Source: Ilex aquifolium
Taxonomy: Eukaryota; Streptophyta; Magnoliopsida; Aquifoliales; Aquifoliaceae
NCBI GenBank assembly: GCA_951799425.1
Contig: OX637409.1
Coordinates: 16,285,460 to 16,349,459 of the forward strand
Length of the DNA: 64,000 nucleotides
Direction of reading: 5' to 3'
Shown: piece after piece, positions 44,687 through 55,490 of the stretch
How the letters are laid out: every line of letters begins with the position of its first letter
How positions within the stretch are numbered: position 1 is the first letter of the stretch
Notes under the pieces: generated by a model
Database searches by the model: none
Told to the model about the DNA's origin: nothing
Seen by the model: the letters and a program-made list of their open reading frames with translations, nothing else
Made by a program: the position numbers and the translations under genes

Positions 44687-46327
44687 ATGGGACCAGGTCG
44701 CCGAGCCACCACAATAGCTAGTAAGGTTGCATTCTCTGAGGCACCTACTAGGGGTGCATCCTCGAGTACACATATTAGGGCTGTATCATCTGATGCACCT
44801 ACATCACAGCCTGTTGCAGGCACTGAGGGTAGCAGTACAGGTTTGATGCATACTTTACTTTTTAAACATATTTTTCTTAATATGGTGGGCTAACATCTAT
44901 TATTAATGTTTGCGCAGCAGCTTCTACCACCAAGAAACGAGGTCAAGGACTGTCTAGAGGGAAAGATGTTGAGCGTCTTCGTGCAGCTCACGGCCCCCTT
45001 GATGTTTTGATTCTTGATGCAATCGGCGTTCCAGTGGGTGTAAATTCTTCGAAGGTGATGATAGAGATTGGCTCCCTGGCGAGGACGTTTGCCCCTATTA
45101 GAAATGTGTACAAATGGAAGCAAATAACAGAAGAGGAGAAGACACCACTCATTGCACGGTTGTTGGTTAGTGGATATATTTGTTTGGTTTCAACAATATA
45201 TTTATTTGTGTAGAATGTTACAACATGTTGTAAATAATTTGTATATTTATATTTTGTTGTAGACAAAGTTTAACATTAAAGAGTACCGTGAAAAAGATAG
45301 TGTTAGGAAGTCCATCGACAAAAAATTTGTTGCGAGGTACAGGGACCACCGATACCATATGCATATGCACTACAAGGATTTGGTTGAGTCCGGTGTTAAC
45401 CCAAAGAGCAAGCCATATGGTGATATGAGTCAGGAGGATTGGGAGTACAAAATTGAAACACTTTACAAGGATCCAAAATTTCAGGTAACTTTTATAAGCT
45501 AATGCAAATTAATATCCACTTTTTATTCCCAATTGTGTACTAATTATGTTTTTTGTATATAGGCAAAATCTAAGAAAAATGCGAAAAATCGTGTCAAACT
45601 GCCATACAACCACTCGATGGGTTCAAAGTCCTTTCAGTCTGCCCTATATGAAAGGGTGTTATACTTTACCATTTGCTTCCTAAATTTTAATATATAGGAA
45701 ATTCATAAATTTAAATATTTAAATTTTGATTAACTGTAACAGAGGGACCCTACGACTGATGAGTCACCCCACATTGTTGATTTTTTTCACGATTCTCATG
45801 TGAACAAGAAGGGCGAGTGGGTTTCTTCTGAGGCAAAGTCAAGATATGTAAGTATTTCAAATTGTAGAAAATTAGTGACGTTTTTTTTAAAATAATTTTT
45901 TATGATACACTCACTAATTGGGTTTAAATACATTAAATTGTAGGAGCGGATGAAAGAATTGTCCATGCAGAACTTAGAAGAGGGTGTAGAGCCATTGACA
46001 CATGTTGAAATTTCATGCACAGTCCTTGGCAGCCCACCTGGATATAAGAAAGGATTTTGACATGGCCCGAAACCTTTATCCTCTAGTCAGTCATTCAGAT
46101 CCACTGCTAAGTATCGAGAACAAGCTGATATGATAAAAGAGTTGCGAGCAACTGTTGATTCTCTTCAAGATTCTCTTTAGAAGAAACGTGATGGAACGAA
46201 AGTGAAGCTAGAGAAGTTTGAAGACGCGCAGCAACAGATGATGCAACAACTTTTGGAGATGCAACTTCAAATGCAACGTGCTCTGCAGGGCACATCAACT
46301 AATGCAGACATGCCACCTGAGTCTTAG
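44687..46327 (+). pseudogene. TnpA-like gene (Ptta/En/Spm, Transposase_24), two stops
   Basis: Six exons fit: 44,687-44,840, 44,918-45,165, 45,263-45,484, 45,563-45,655, 45,743-45,847 and 45,944-46,327. The product starts MGPGRRATTIASKVA, then has the plant transposase (Ptta/En/Spm) block: LARTFAPIRNVYKWKQI, VARYRDHRYHMHMHYKDL, KPYGDMSQEDWEYKIETLY, NRVKLPYNHSMGSKSFQSAL, and a C-terminal coiled coil ending EMQLQMQRALQG. TGA at 46,058 and TAG near 46,180 interrupt the last exon, both where C-to-T would convert Arg and Gln codons. In En/Spm the TnpA-type protein binds the subterminal motifs and brings the ends together. Confidence 0.82.
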
Positions 46328-46439
46328 TTTCTGTGTAGTTTCTATGATCACTATTTCTCGTGATAGCATATCATACTGATTTTTCTTTTACCCTAACTTT
46401 GAATTCACTCCCTTCTTTGATTATGTTTGTCCTTGCAGC

Positions 46440-48546
46440 AAAATATGATGTTGCCATATCAATAGCATGCCCTGGACTTGATTATATTGTCTTGGAAACA
46501 CCTGCTACAGCACAAGCTTGCGTGGAGTTACTTCACAGTAAAAACCTTGGTGTTGCAACTTTCATGATTTTGGTAGATATTTCATAACAAGTGATGCTTA
46601 ACATGCTTGTTGTATATTTTGTGTTCATATTTGTTACTACTGGTTAAAATGAAGTTTCCAACACCTAACTCAAAGAATTTGGCTTTGGGTGACAAGTCAA
46701 TTCAAATGGGTAAAGTCACTAATATTTAGTCAGCCCTTGCCAACATATTATGCTTGTTGTTTCCAGAGTAGCCCTTGTGTCATTTTTCCTTCCACTTGAA
46801 AGTATAATTGTCACTATGTTGCACACAGTGGGTTTGATTTGTACAGGGACTTGCGCAGGTAACTATAGAGATAGAATAAAAAAGAACACTTCTCAGTGAG
46901 TTTATTTGTTTTGAGATGTTTAGGTTTATGCTATGAACCATTGAACTTTGTCCCTTTTCCATTTCTCACAGCAGTTCTAGTGTTGTTTTAGAAATGCAAA
47001 AGGGACATGACTTTGTGACTTGGATATGGTACAAATAAAGAATTTTGGCGTGTTGTAACACTTGATGGTGCCCTTTTTGAAAAATCTGGTACTATGAGTG
47101 GTGGGGGAAGTAAGCCACGTGGTGGTAAGATGGGGACATCTATCTGAGCTTCCAGCATTTCTGCAGAGGCCATAGCTAGTGCTGAAAATGAGCTTTCTGT
47201 GATGATTGAAAAATTAAGTAATACACGCCAAAGAATTGTTGATGCTGTGCGGCATTACCAGGCTGCCGAAAAAGCAGTTTCCCACATGGAGATGGAATTA
47301 GCGAAAAGCCAAAAAGAGGTGACATTCTAGTCTATATCGTTAACCACCTTAATTAGTTCTATCTTAGGAGAGTCTGATGCATTAAATTTCTTTTTTGATG
47401 GCAGATTGACAGTTTGACCTCACAATATGGTGATCTTGAAAAACAACTTGATTCACTGAAGGCTGCGTCAGAGCACCGGAAGGAGGAGCTTGATAGACTG
47501 GCGGAACTCAGGAAAATTGTATCCATAGAAGAAAAGGAGATCGACAGGCTTACACAAGGTTCGAGGCAACTTAAGGAGAAGGTGCGTGGTTAAGTGAATT
47601 TATTCTAGTTTGCTTTTTTAATTTGGAGTCCAATTTACATATTGTTGGTGGCTCAATTAAACTATGTCTGTTTAGAGCATGCACTCATTATGTCTTCTTG
47701 TTTTGGCAAAAATTCCCTAATTTCCTAAGGCGATTGAGGAATCAAAGAAGGAGAGAGAGCGACTGCTTATGGAGAAGGAGAATTTACTCTCTACCTTCAA
47801 AGAGATCGAACAAAAGGCATTTACAGTTCAGGAGAACTATAAGAAAACACAGGAGGTTATATTTGTTCATTTATGTTCTTGACACCTATGATGTTGAACC
47901 AGTTGCGAGAGTTGCTTATGTGATCGATGCATTTTTTTTCTCTTCTGATTTGTGTAGTTAATCGATCAACACAAAGATGTGCTGGATAGAGCAAAGCATA
48001 ACTATGAACAACTGAAGAAAATTGTTGATGAACTACGGGCATCTGAGGTGTTGTGCCAGTACCATCTTTTTTTGTTGCCTCTGATCTCATCTAATGGAGT
48101 ATGTTGTAACATGTTGGCATTAATTGAGCAGGTTAATGCTGACTACAAGTTACAAGATATGAAAAAGGTATCCAAGGAGTTGGAAATGAAGGAGAAAGGT
48201 TACAAGAAAAAGCTTGATGATTTGCATATTGCTCTCTTGAAGCATATGGAGCAGTAAGCCCCCTAGAAAAAATGGGTCTTAGGATTAGGTTGCATGTTGA
48301 GTTTTAATTATTTTTTAACCTATACTTTATAATTTTCTATTTTTCTGTGGTTACAGGATTCGGAAAGACTTAGTAGACCCTGAAAAGTTTCAAGCAACAC
48401 TATCAGATGAAACTCTTGCTGAGGCATGTGATCTTAGAAGGGCCCTTGAAATGGTGGCTCTGCTTGAAGCACAACTGAAAGAGATGAACCCAAATCTTGA
48501 TTCCATCTCGGAGTACCCAAATCTTGAAAGAGATGAACCCAAATGG
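46440..48546 (+). pseudogene. SMC4: Captured SMC4 (condensin) fragment: hinge and second coiled coil, with introns
   Basis: Exons between canonical splice sites match plant SMC4, the condensin core ATPase. Hinge exon 46,440-46,571 has KYDVAISIACPGLDYIVLET. Exon about 47,030-47,319 has RVVTLDGALFEKSGTMSGGG, the SMC signature after the hinge. Then come 47,405-47,582, 47,726-47,854, 47,959-48,047, 48,132-48,255 (KELEMKEKGYKKKLDDLHIA) and 48,358-48,545 (KDLVDPEKFQATLSDE, RALEMVALLEAQLKEMNPNL). Both ATPase heads are absent, some hinge and coil exons are missing, and TGA interrupts the signature exon near 47,145. Introns show capture from genomic DNA, not from mRNA. It sits between the TnpA gene and the right end of CACTA-1. 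Confidence 0.88.
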
Positions 48547-49180
48547 TAACAGTTTTTTTGTTTTCTATTAACACAGTTACTATTTTCTGTGTTGCTGGAT
48601 TGAAAAATCTGGGATGTCATGGAGCACTGGATTATTTCTCTAAGGAGGAGGTGGTTGGCTATGAAGCAGTTGCATTGAGCTTGCTTGAGGCTTGGGTGCT
48701 GATCTGGCTAGATGATGGACAGAAAGTTTTTCAGGTTCAGTGGTTTTTTGCTATTTTGACAGATTACTGTTGCTCTAAATTCCGTCACAATATGATTTGG
48801 TCTTGATTGACTGTGATTTTTCAGGCTAGGATTTCTCTAATTCAGGATGAGAGATCTGTCGTTGGATCTGATCTAGAGGCTGTTAAGGTATAGTGAGGCC
48901 TGTACCTTTTTTTTCTCCGTCTTTCGATTTTGTATTGTAATGATGTTCATATTTCTTTTCTTTGTATTCATTGCATATGGTACTAATTTGAAATTATGTG
49001 AAGAATGAAGAAGGAGCTTTAAGGTGAAAATTCAGCATTCCTTTTTTTTTTTTTTGAGCTATAGTTCCGAAAGAAGAAATTCCATTATTGCATTGTATAT
49101 CTTAGGTGTTTCTTCCTTGTCCATGCAGAGATGACTTTATTGAAAAAATGCGGGAGCTCCATGCTACTATAAGGTAGGTC
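48547..49180 (+). pseudogene. Further captured exons of unknown origin
   Basis: After the SMC4 match, exon-like pieces with good splice sites follow: 48,595-48,735 (HGALDYFSKEEVVGYEAVAL, LLEAWVLIWLDDGQKVFQ), 48,825-48,887 (ARISLIQDERSVVGSDLEAV) and 49,130-49,172 (DDFIEKMRELHATIR). They do not resemble the SMC4 region expected next, nor any CACTA protein. They may be a second captured gene joined to the first. I do not recognise the family. Confidence 0.35.
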
Positions 49181-49799
49181 TTTCATTTGCTCAGATTTTT
49201 GTTGTCTTACTTGTAGCATAGTCTCAATTGTCCTCGACTTCATTGGCTATTTATGATTTAGATTTGTTTTCTTATTTTCTCCTGCTGTAGTTGTACAGTG
49301 GAGAAAGACGAATCCTATGGATCACTTGGTGTCCTTTAGCTAATCCAGCCTACCCATCTCACTTTGAACGGACTAAATTGATTTATCCAAAAAAAAAAAA
49401 AAATGGACTAGATTGATAAGTATTGAGAGCTTATGATTGCCATGAGCTCGTATAAACTGTATAATGTACTATAAATCTTTGCCATTTATCTAATGTCTGG
49501 GTGCATGACTGTGTGGTGGCACCTTTCAAGTTGGCTCAAACGAAAATAGAAAAGGAAAACAGCTCATTTTCTTTGCAAAACGTAGCTTAGTTCATCTTGT
49601 TTATAGATTTTGAATGCTTGCAAATCTTTGTATATGTCATAAGATTGTTAGCACCTCTCTATTTATGACTCTTTTGTGCAACATGCTAGAGGCTTGAAAT
49701 CACAATTTTACCTCCAAACATCCTCCTGGAGCTGCATATAACTATGTGCAGCGTCTCTGTGATTGGCATGCTTTATTATTTGGCGACAACATGAATTGC
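49181..49799. other. CACTA-1 internal spacer
   Basis: AT-rich, no conserved frame; probably intron or flank of captured sequence. Confidence 0.4.
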
Positions 49800-50585
49800 T
49801 TTCTTTAAGGACTATCCTGGGATCATACAGTATAAGCAATAGAGGTGTTATTTTGAGAGAGTATGTTGTATATATGCAGGTACTGAGTGCTATTCGATAT
49901 CAGGCCTTTATTGTGCATCCTAAGAAAGCTAAGGATTTGAGAGGTAAAGATTTATTAATTGATCTCAAGATAAAGTCTAACTTTGTTGTGATATCAAAGT
50001 ATATTTGGGTCAAATGGAAGCCTCCTCCTGGGGAGATATTAAAACTTAATGTAGATGGAGCTTCGAAAGTACTGCTGTGAAGTCTCTTATGCTGTAATGT
50101 AGATGGTGCCTCTCATGCTGTAAAGTCCAGATGCAGCTCTGATTTTTCTGCTTCTAGGGTGTTACCAGTTGCTGGAAGGTTATTACAACAGGATCAATCC
50201 TTATTGCCAACATTAAGGAAGAAATTTGTCTTGAAAGGAGGAACCAAGACTGGCTTGGTATTTGATGATGGTGGTTAATTTTCTTAAGTTGTAGCAGTTT
50301 TTGATGTACTGTTTGTACTGACTGTACTGCTGTGTTGAGGAAGACTCTTGGGAGGAGGTAAAGTGCTTAGTTGCTGCTGAGAGGTGTTGTCTGTTGTGTT
50401 GCAATGCTCCTGCTGTGCTGTTTTGCTATTTTACAATCATGAGTTGTTGAACTATGGTGCTGCTGAGCTATGGTGATATTGTGATATGGTTTGTGGCTTT
50501 TTGGTTTTGTTAAAGCCTTGATTACTTTGATTCTTGTAATTTTGGTTTATATCAATAAAAATTTTCTTTTTGAATGGAAAAGATG
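49800..50585 (+). mobile_element. 5'-truncated LINE fragment inside CACTA-1
   Basis: Frame 49,763-50,080 ends with KWKPPPGEILKLNVDGASK, the start of the RNase H-like domain found at the C-terminus of plant L1-type LINEs. Downstream, 50,500-50,580 (GTTTATATCAATAAAAATTT-type) looks like a LINE 3' end. The RNase H itself is not readable beyond 50,080. Borders are approximate. Confidence 0.6.
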
Positions 50586-50639
50586 TGAAATGTATTAATT
50601 GTGTTAGTTTTTTATTGAACACAGGTATTATTGGTGTAT

Positions 50640-51188
50640 GGGTGAAAATTTTTATTGGAATATCATTTTTTATGAATTATTTTAAAAAAAATGAACTTTT
50701 TTGTGATGAAATTAAAATCGTCGCGGAATAATTTTTTTCGCGACGATTTTTATACGTCGCAAATGTATTTATTCAATTATTTTTTACATTTTTTATTTAT
50801 GTAAAACATTATTTGCGACAATTTTTTTACATCGCGAAACGCGAAAAATTAATTAAATAACTATTTTTTACATTTTTATTTATGTAAAAAATTATTTGCG
50901 ACGATTTTTTTACATCGCGCAAAATTAATTAAATTATTATTTTTTATTTTTTTACCCTGGTCGAATAGATTTTAACTACGTTTTTTTGAAATTTTTGCGA
51001 CGTTTTTTTTTTGTCGCAAAAAATGTTTTTTGCGATGAAAATAAATTTGCGTCGCAAAATACTTTCTGCGACGAGGCTATTGCGACGAACACGCGACGAA
51101 AAAAAAAGTCGCAAAAAATAATTGGCGACGATTTTTTTTAATTTAGTGACGAAAAAAATCATCTCAAAAAACGATTTTTGTTGTAGTG
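50640..51188. repeat. CACTA-1 right subterminal array
   Basis: Shorter than the left array, with GCGACGATTTTT/TTTGTCGCAAAAA motifs and three TTTACATTTTTTATTTATG spacers, ending in the terminal inverted repeat. The E2F-like blocks of the left array are absent here. Confidence 0.85.
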
Positions 51189-51191
51189 CAA

Positions 51192-51417
51192 CAAATCGAT
51201 ACTAGCGTTGGCAAAGAATCAGGTGTTTCATGATCGTAGTAAGTATATTGACACAAGGTTCCATTTCATTAGAGAGTATGTGACCAAGAAAGAGGTGGAG
51301 CTCAAGTTTGTGAAGTCTCAAGATCAAATTGCTGATATTTTCACTAAGCTCCTCAAAGAAGATGTCTTTTGCAAATTGAGAAGTTTGCTTAGAGTTGAGA
51401 AGAAAAATCATGTTTAA
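51192..51417 (+). pseudogene. Copia RNase H C-terminal part, displaced by CACTA-1
   Basis: Starting directly after the CACTA target duplication, the frame resumes the copia RNase H (ALAKNQVFHDRSKYIDTR, VKSQDQIADIFTKLLKED) in phase with the sequence ending at 36,436. The stop TAA at 51,415 overlaps the polypurine tract (51,416-51,427, AAGGGGGAGGGG) that precedes the 3' LTR. Confidence 0.93.
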
Positions 51418-51427
51418 GGGGGAGGGG

Positions 51428-51747
51428 TGTTGGAAAAATAATAATAAACATGATTTTTCATGTTCTAGGAGTTATTTTTATGCATTTAGTTTTTTGTATT
51501 AGTGGGGGACAAAGTAATTGTGGTATTTTAATTCTCCAAGTAATGGAGGAGTGGAGTCTTTATTATTTTTATTATTGCATTATGTAGTGGGGTTATTTTG
51601 TATGTCATGTGTTATATATGAGAGTCTATATATATCATATGTAATACATCAATTTGAATATGAGTGCATAGAAATAGTTCTTCATATCTTTAATAGTCTC
51701 TTCCATTATTTTTTTGTGAGTTTGTGATAGTCCTCTAGATTCCAACA
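51428..51747 (+). repeat. Copia 3' LTR
   Basis: 320 bp, same ends as the 5' LTR, followed by target copy TTTGG. Confidence 0.95.
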
Positions 51748-52543
51748 TTTGGTGAGTCTAAGAACTCGTTTGACTTTTGAAACCAGTTTTTTCATCCGTC
51801 CTGTTGTTATATTTTTCGCTGCAATTTGTGTTATTCTTCGTATTTGGTGCGATCTTATCAGAGTTAGAGTTTTGAAATTTGAGAGTTGTGCTGAAGTTAG
51901 GTTTTGAAATTTGGGTTTTTATTTTCCTTGTGGTGTTCTTGGATGTAGAGTTGCTAGATTCAAGCATCTATGACAAGAAACCCTGGGCCTGAACAGAATC
52001 TAAATGAAGCATTGACCAACACAATACTAGTTGGAAGAAAGATGATACTTTGCACTAGAGGAGGGTTTATTCGTGTAAAAGACATAGCTTTCCAACACTG
52101 AAATCTATTGTTGACGGAGAAAACAAGCTCAAATACAAGTAATGGGAAAAATTGAAAACCCCTTCAAGGATCAATGTCATGGCATTAGAAGAAATTCTTC
52201 AAGTGGATTCCTTCCAATCTACTTATGTTATGGCCTCATTGGAAATCATATAAATACAACTTCTATTTGATATAATTATTTGTGCAAGTATTTTACGATT
52301 AAAAAACAACTGTCTCTTGTACATATCATGAATTAGTCTACTATAACTATAAAATATCCCTCTTTTGCAAATTATTGCATATAATATGGAAACTATTCCA
52401 AATTATAATAATTTAAAACTACAATGTCTCAACAAAAACAATCACAAAACATGAGGAGTTGATACCGAAATATATGTAATTATTTGTCAAAATACAATAA
52501 AACCACCCTCCAAAATAGTTTAACAATCAAACTTATTCCACTT
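51748..52543. repeat. Segmental duplication copy A, right part (3' flank of the kinase gene)
   Basis: Matches 9,990-10,282 joined to 11,342-11,405, and again 11,725-11,890, of copy B. It carries the empty sites for the hAT element and the small MITE of copy B. A piece of it (52,000-52,095) is found a third time at 63,456-63,570. Confidence 0.85.
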
Positions 52544-54582
52544 TTAAAGTCCTACGCTAAGGAGTGATTCAGTATCAGACATCACATTAGCAGAAACACA
52601 TGATGAAGGGAATGTCATTGCAAATGCATTTGAAACATCGTTCCCAAACAATGCAGCCATGTCAGCACCTGAAATATCCATAAATACTTCGGGCAAGATA
52701 ACTTCCCCATCCAAATACTGCATCACTTGCCTCATGCTAGGCCTAGTCAGCGGATTATAGTGCGAACAAAGCAGACCTAGCTTCAAAACCAACTCTATTT
52801 CATCAACCACAAAATCACCTTCCAATCTCGGATCAGTTGCCTCAAGAATTGCTCCTTCTTTCAATTTCTTCAAAACCCACTGAACCAAAATCATATCATC
52901 AATCAATCCCTGTACCTTTACTGGTCTTTGTCTACAAGCCACTTCGAGCATAAATGCCCCGAAAGCAAAGACATATGTGCTAGTACTTGCCTTGCCAGTT
53001 CTAACAAGCTCTGGTGCAATATATCCATAAGTTCCAACCACATGGGTTGTTTTAGGGTTTTCTCCGTGATCATACAATCTAGCAAGCCCGAAGTCTCCTA
53101 GCCTTCCATTGAAATTGGCATCCAGAAGGACATTACTTGCCTTGACATCTCTGTGAAGAACAACTTTTTCCCACCTTTCATGCAGATATAGAAGCCCTGA
53201 TGCTATTCCTCTGATGATTCTATACCGTTGAGCCCAATTAAGGCTTGGTTTTTCGTTACTATGTAAAAACTTGTCAAGACTACCATTGGGCATATAATCA
53301 TAGACCAACAGAAGCTCTCCCTTTCTCCGGCAATAGCCGAGGAGGGCCACCAAGTTCCTATGTCTTAGCCTACCCATGCTAGCAATTTCAGCCACAAATT
53401 CCTTCATCCCTTGTGTTGAATCATGGGAGACTCTTTTGACTGCTACTTGTGCATTGGTAGAAGTACCCCTCTGTAAACCTGTCCAAAACCTCCTACTCCA
53501 AGAAGTTCTTTATGGTTGAACCCATTGGTTGCTTTGTAGAGATCCTTGTAGGAGAACCTCTGCGGCCCATATTCCAATTCCCAATCCTTGAGTATTTCTG
53601 CATACTTTCTTCTCCTTTGGGTGTAAACAATCCCAGCCAAAGTGATGATCAGCACAACCAGTACTGTCGAGGCCGAGATTGCAAGATCTCGATGTAATTT
53701 TCTTTTGGGTTTTCTGGGCCAGGGAACAGAAGGAAGTTTTGATAGGTCTAGGCTCTGTGCTGGCCCAGTTTTGTTGAAGCTCCAACCCAGAATGTTGTGG
53801 TTGCTTATCGGACCTGTAATTGGTCCTGTAGCTGCAGAGAAACCGACATACATAGAGTCCAAGAAAACTGGAGAGAGATCAATGGAAGTCGAAAAGAGAG
53901 GTAGATTTGGTTTCGCGATTCTGATGGGAGCTAATGTAATGATGATAATCTTTTTCACTCCATCATAATTTATCCAAACCTGCGTTGGGGTTTTACTTGT
54001 AAGATCCAAGCTCTTGTTGATCCCTTCTGTATTGGAAAAATATGACGACGGAGCCGATACAATGGATATTAGACCGTTCACATCAATTCCAACATGATTG
54101 TTGTCTATATCTTTCATATCAGGGCTCATATTAATATCAAACTCAACTGCAAGTACATGGTTGGAGGTAAGGCCATTGTTCGAAGAATTGAAAACTCCCA
54201 TAAACTGTTGAGACATGCGTCGCTGGGTGAAGGTCAGAGATGGTGAGATGGTGAAGGCAAAGCCGAGGCCCGGAGGATATCCCAGTTTTGGAACAATGGC
54301 GAAGATGAAATAGGTGGAAAATGAAAGAGATTGAGCCGACTCAGATGAGGAGGACGTGTTAAATTTCACAGGAATTTGGTAGAAAGCATGGCCAGTATCT
54401 TGCTTTGAAGTGTTGGTTATCCGCAATAGGCCATTGGGAAGGATCTCAGCGAGACCATCAAGGTACAGTTTAGCTCCACGGAAGCCATGGTAGATGAACT
54501 GCTTTTCATCTTGAGCCAAGGCTAAGAGTTTTATGGATATAAGGAGGAATATCATGAGATTAATAAGAGACCATGGTGCCAT
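52544..54582 (-). pseudogene. L-type lectin receptor kinase (LecRK-IV-like), one 4-bp frameshift
   Basis: A single-exon minus-strand gene from ATG 54,582 to stop 52,544, about 667 codons, the normal length. It has a signal peptide (first about 23 residues, INLMIFLLISIKLLALA), a legume-lectin domain (about residues 25-265; GLGFAFTISPS, LAVEFDINMSPD, DNNHVGIDVNGL), a transmembrane helix (about 305-325, VLVVLIITLAGIVY) and a kinase domain with [26 protein letters not shown] and [13 protein letters not shown]. Relative to copy B, four bases are missing near 53,462, between the glycine loop and VAVKR, putting the kinase out of frame with the lectin part. The subdomain IX Asp is Tyr ([10 protein letters not shown]). 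The family senses extracellular signals in immunity; this copy may be a recent pseudogene unless the frameshift is an assembly error. Confidence 0.9.
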
Positions 54583-55280
54583 TCAAGAAGTGAGAGCAGA
54601 TTTCTTCTGTCTTGAAAGTGTAAGACTTTGAATGGCCGAAACGTTTATCTGGTCAGATTATATCATTTGATGAGTAAGACTAAATATTGGGCGTAATGGT
54701 TACGTAATATTGTTAGGTGCTACAATCCTTCAATGATAATTCAGGACCTCACTCTTTCAAATAATTACTTTTTCATTTAAAATAGTAAGTCACATATTCA
54801 AAAAATAGGGTTCACTTGTTCATTTGTTATGTTATTATTGAACTATTACACTTAATATTTACAATGTTATGCTTACTATATTATTTATCAAATTTTGTAT
54901 CAGATGATTAGATAAGCGAGGTCCATTAACTTTCACAAAATATTCAATGTACAGTATTTTAATACATCAATTAAAAAATAACAGTCTAATAAATAAATTT
55001 GAAAAGGACAGTTTTATGTCTTACTACTTACTAGTACCGTGAGAAGTGGGATGAAGCCATAAAGACTTAATGCTAATGGGTCAATCTACATTCTCCGAGA
55101 ATATAAGGCCGTCGAATATATAGTTTTCTTAGTTTTTATAAATTATAAATTCAATTACTAGTTGTGAAAATCCAGCGCTGTTAAGTCGGGTTCAAATCAT
55201 ATTCTTTTGTTTTCATATCGAGTATTAATTAATTTTAATTCAACTCATTTGATTAATTATGTCAAACGTTCCGATACTAG
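54583..55280. other. Kinase upstream region
   Basis: AT-rich. A TATAATC-type motif on the minus strand lies near 54,655-54,662, about 75 bp before the kinase ATG. Nothing else is recognised. Confidence 0.4.
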
Positions 55281-55490
55281 TTTTTTTTTTTTTTTTTTTT
55301 TTAAAACCACCCAGTGTGGGTGGAGGGTTTGGCAGGACCCCTACCTGTATATATAGCTAAAAGGAAAAATGTACAAGGGAGGAGGACGTAGAGCCAAGCC
55401 TCCAGAAGTGGAAGAAAGTCAAAGCAAAAGTTTGGTGATGACTCATCACCAAAGCATGAAAAATAAAACATCAATTAAAAAATTAAAAAC

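Larger units (their letters stand above)
36437..51188 (+). mobile_element. CACTA-1: full-length En/Spm element, 14.75 kb
   Basis: Ends CACTACAACAAAAATC (36,437) and GATTTTTGTTGTAGTG (51,188) are inverted repeats extending over about 25 bp with two mismatches. CAA flanks both sides (36,434-36,436 and 51,189-51,191), the 3-bp duplication of CACTA elements. Contents in order are a subterminal array with nested hAT and LTR pieces, TNP2 leader, TNP2 (40,865-44,572), a TnpA-like gene (44,687-46,327), a captured SMC4 fragment (46,440-48,546), other captured exons, a LINE fragment and the right subterminal array. Confidence 0.95.
32202..51747 (+). mobile_element. Ty1/copia retrotransposon with two LTRs, split by CACTA-1
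   Basis: LTRs of 320 bp (32,202-32,521 and 51,428-51,747) begin TGTTGGAAAA and end ATTCCAACA. Target duplication TTTGG stands at 32,197-32,201 and 51,748-51,752. By my hand alignment the LTRs differ at about 11 positions (about 96.5 percent identical). Without CACTA-1 the element is about 4.8 kb. Order gag, protease, integrase, RT, RNase H is that of copia. Confidence 0.95.
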
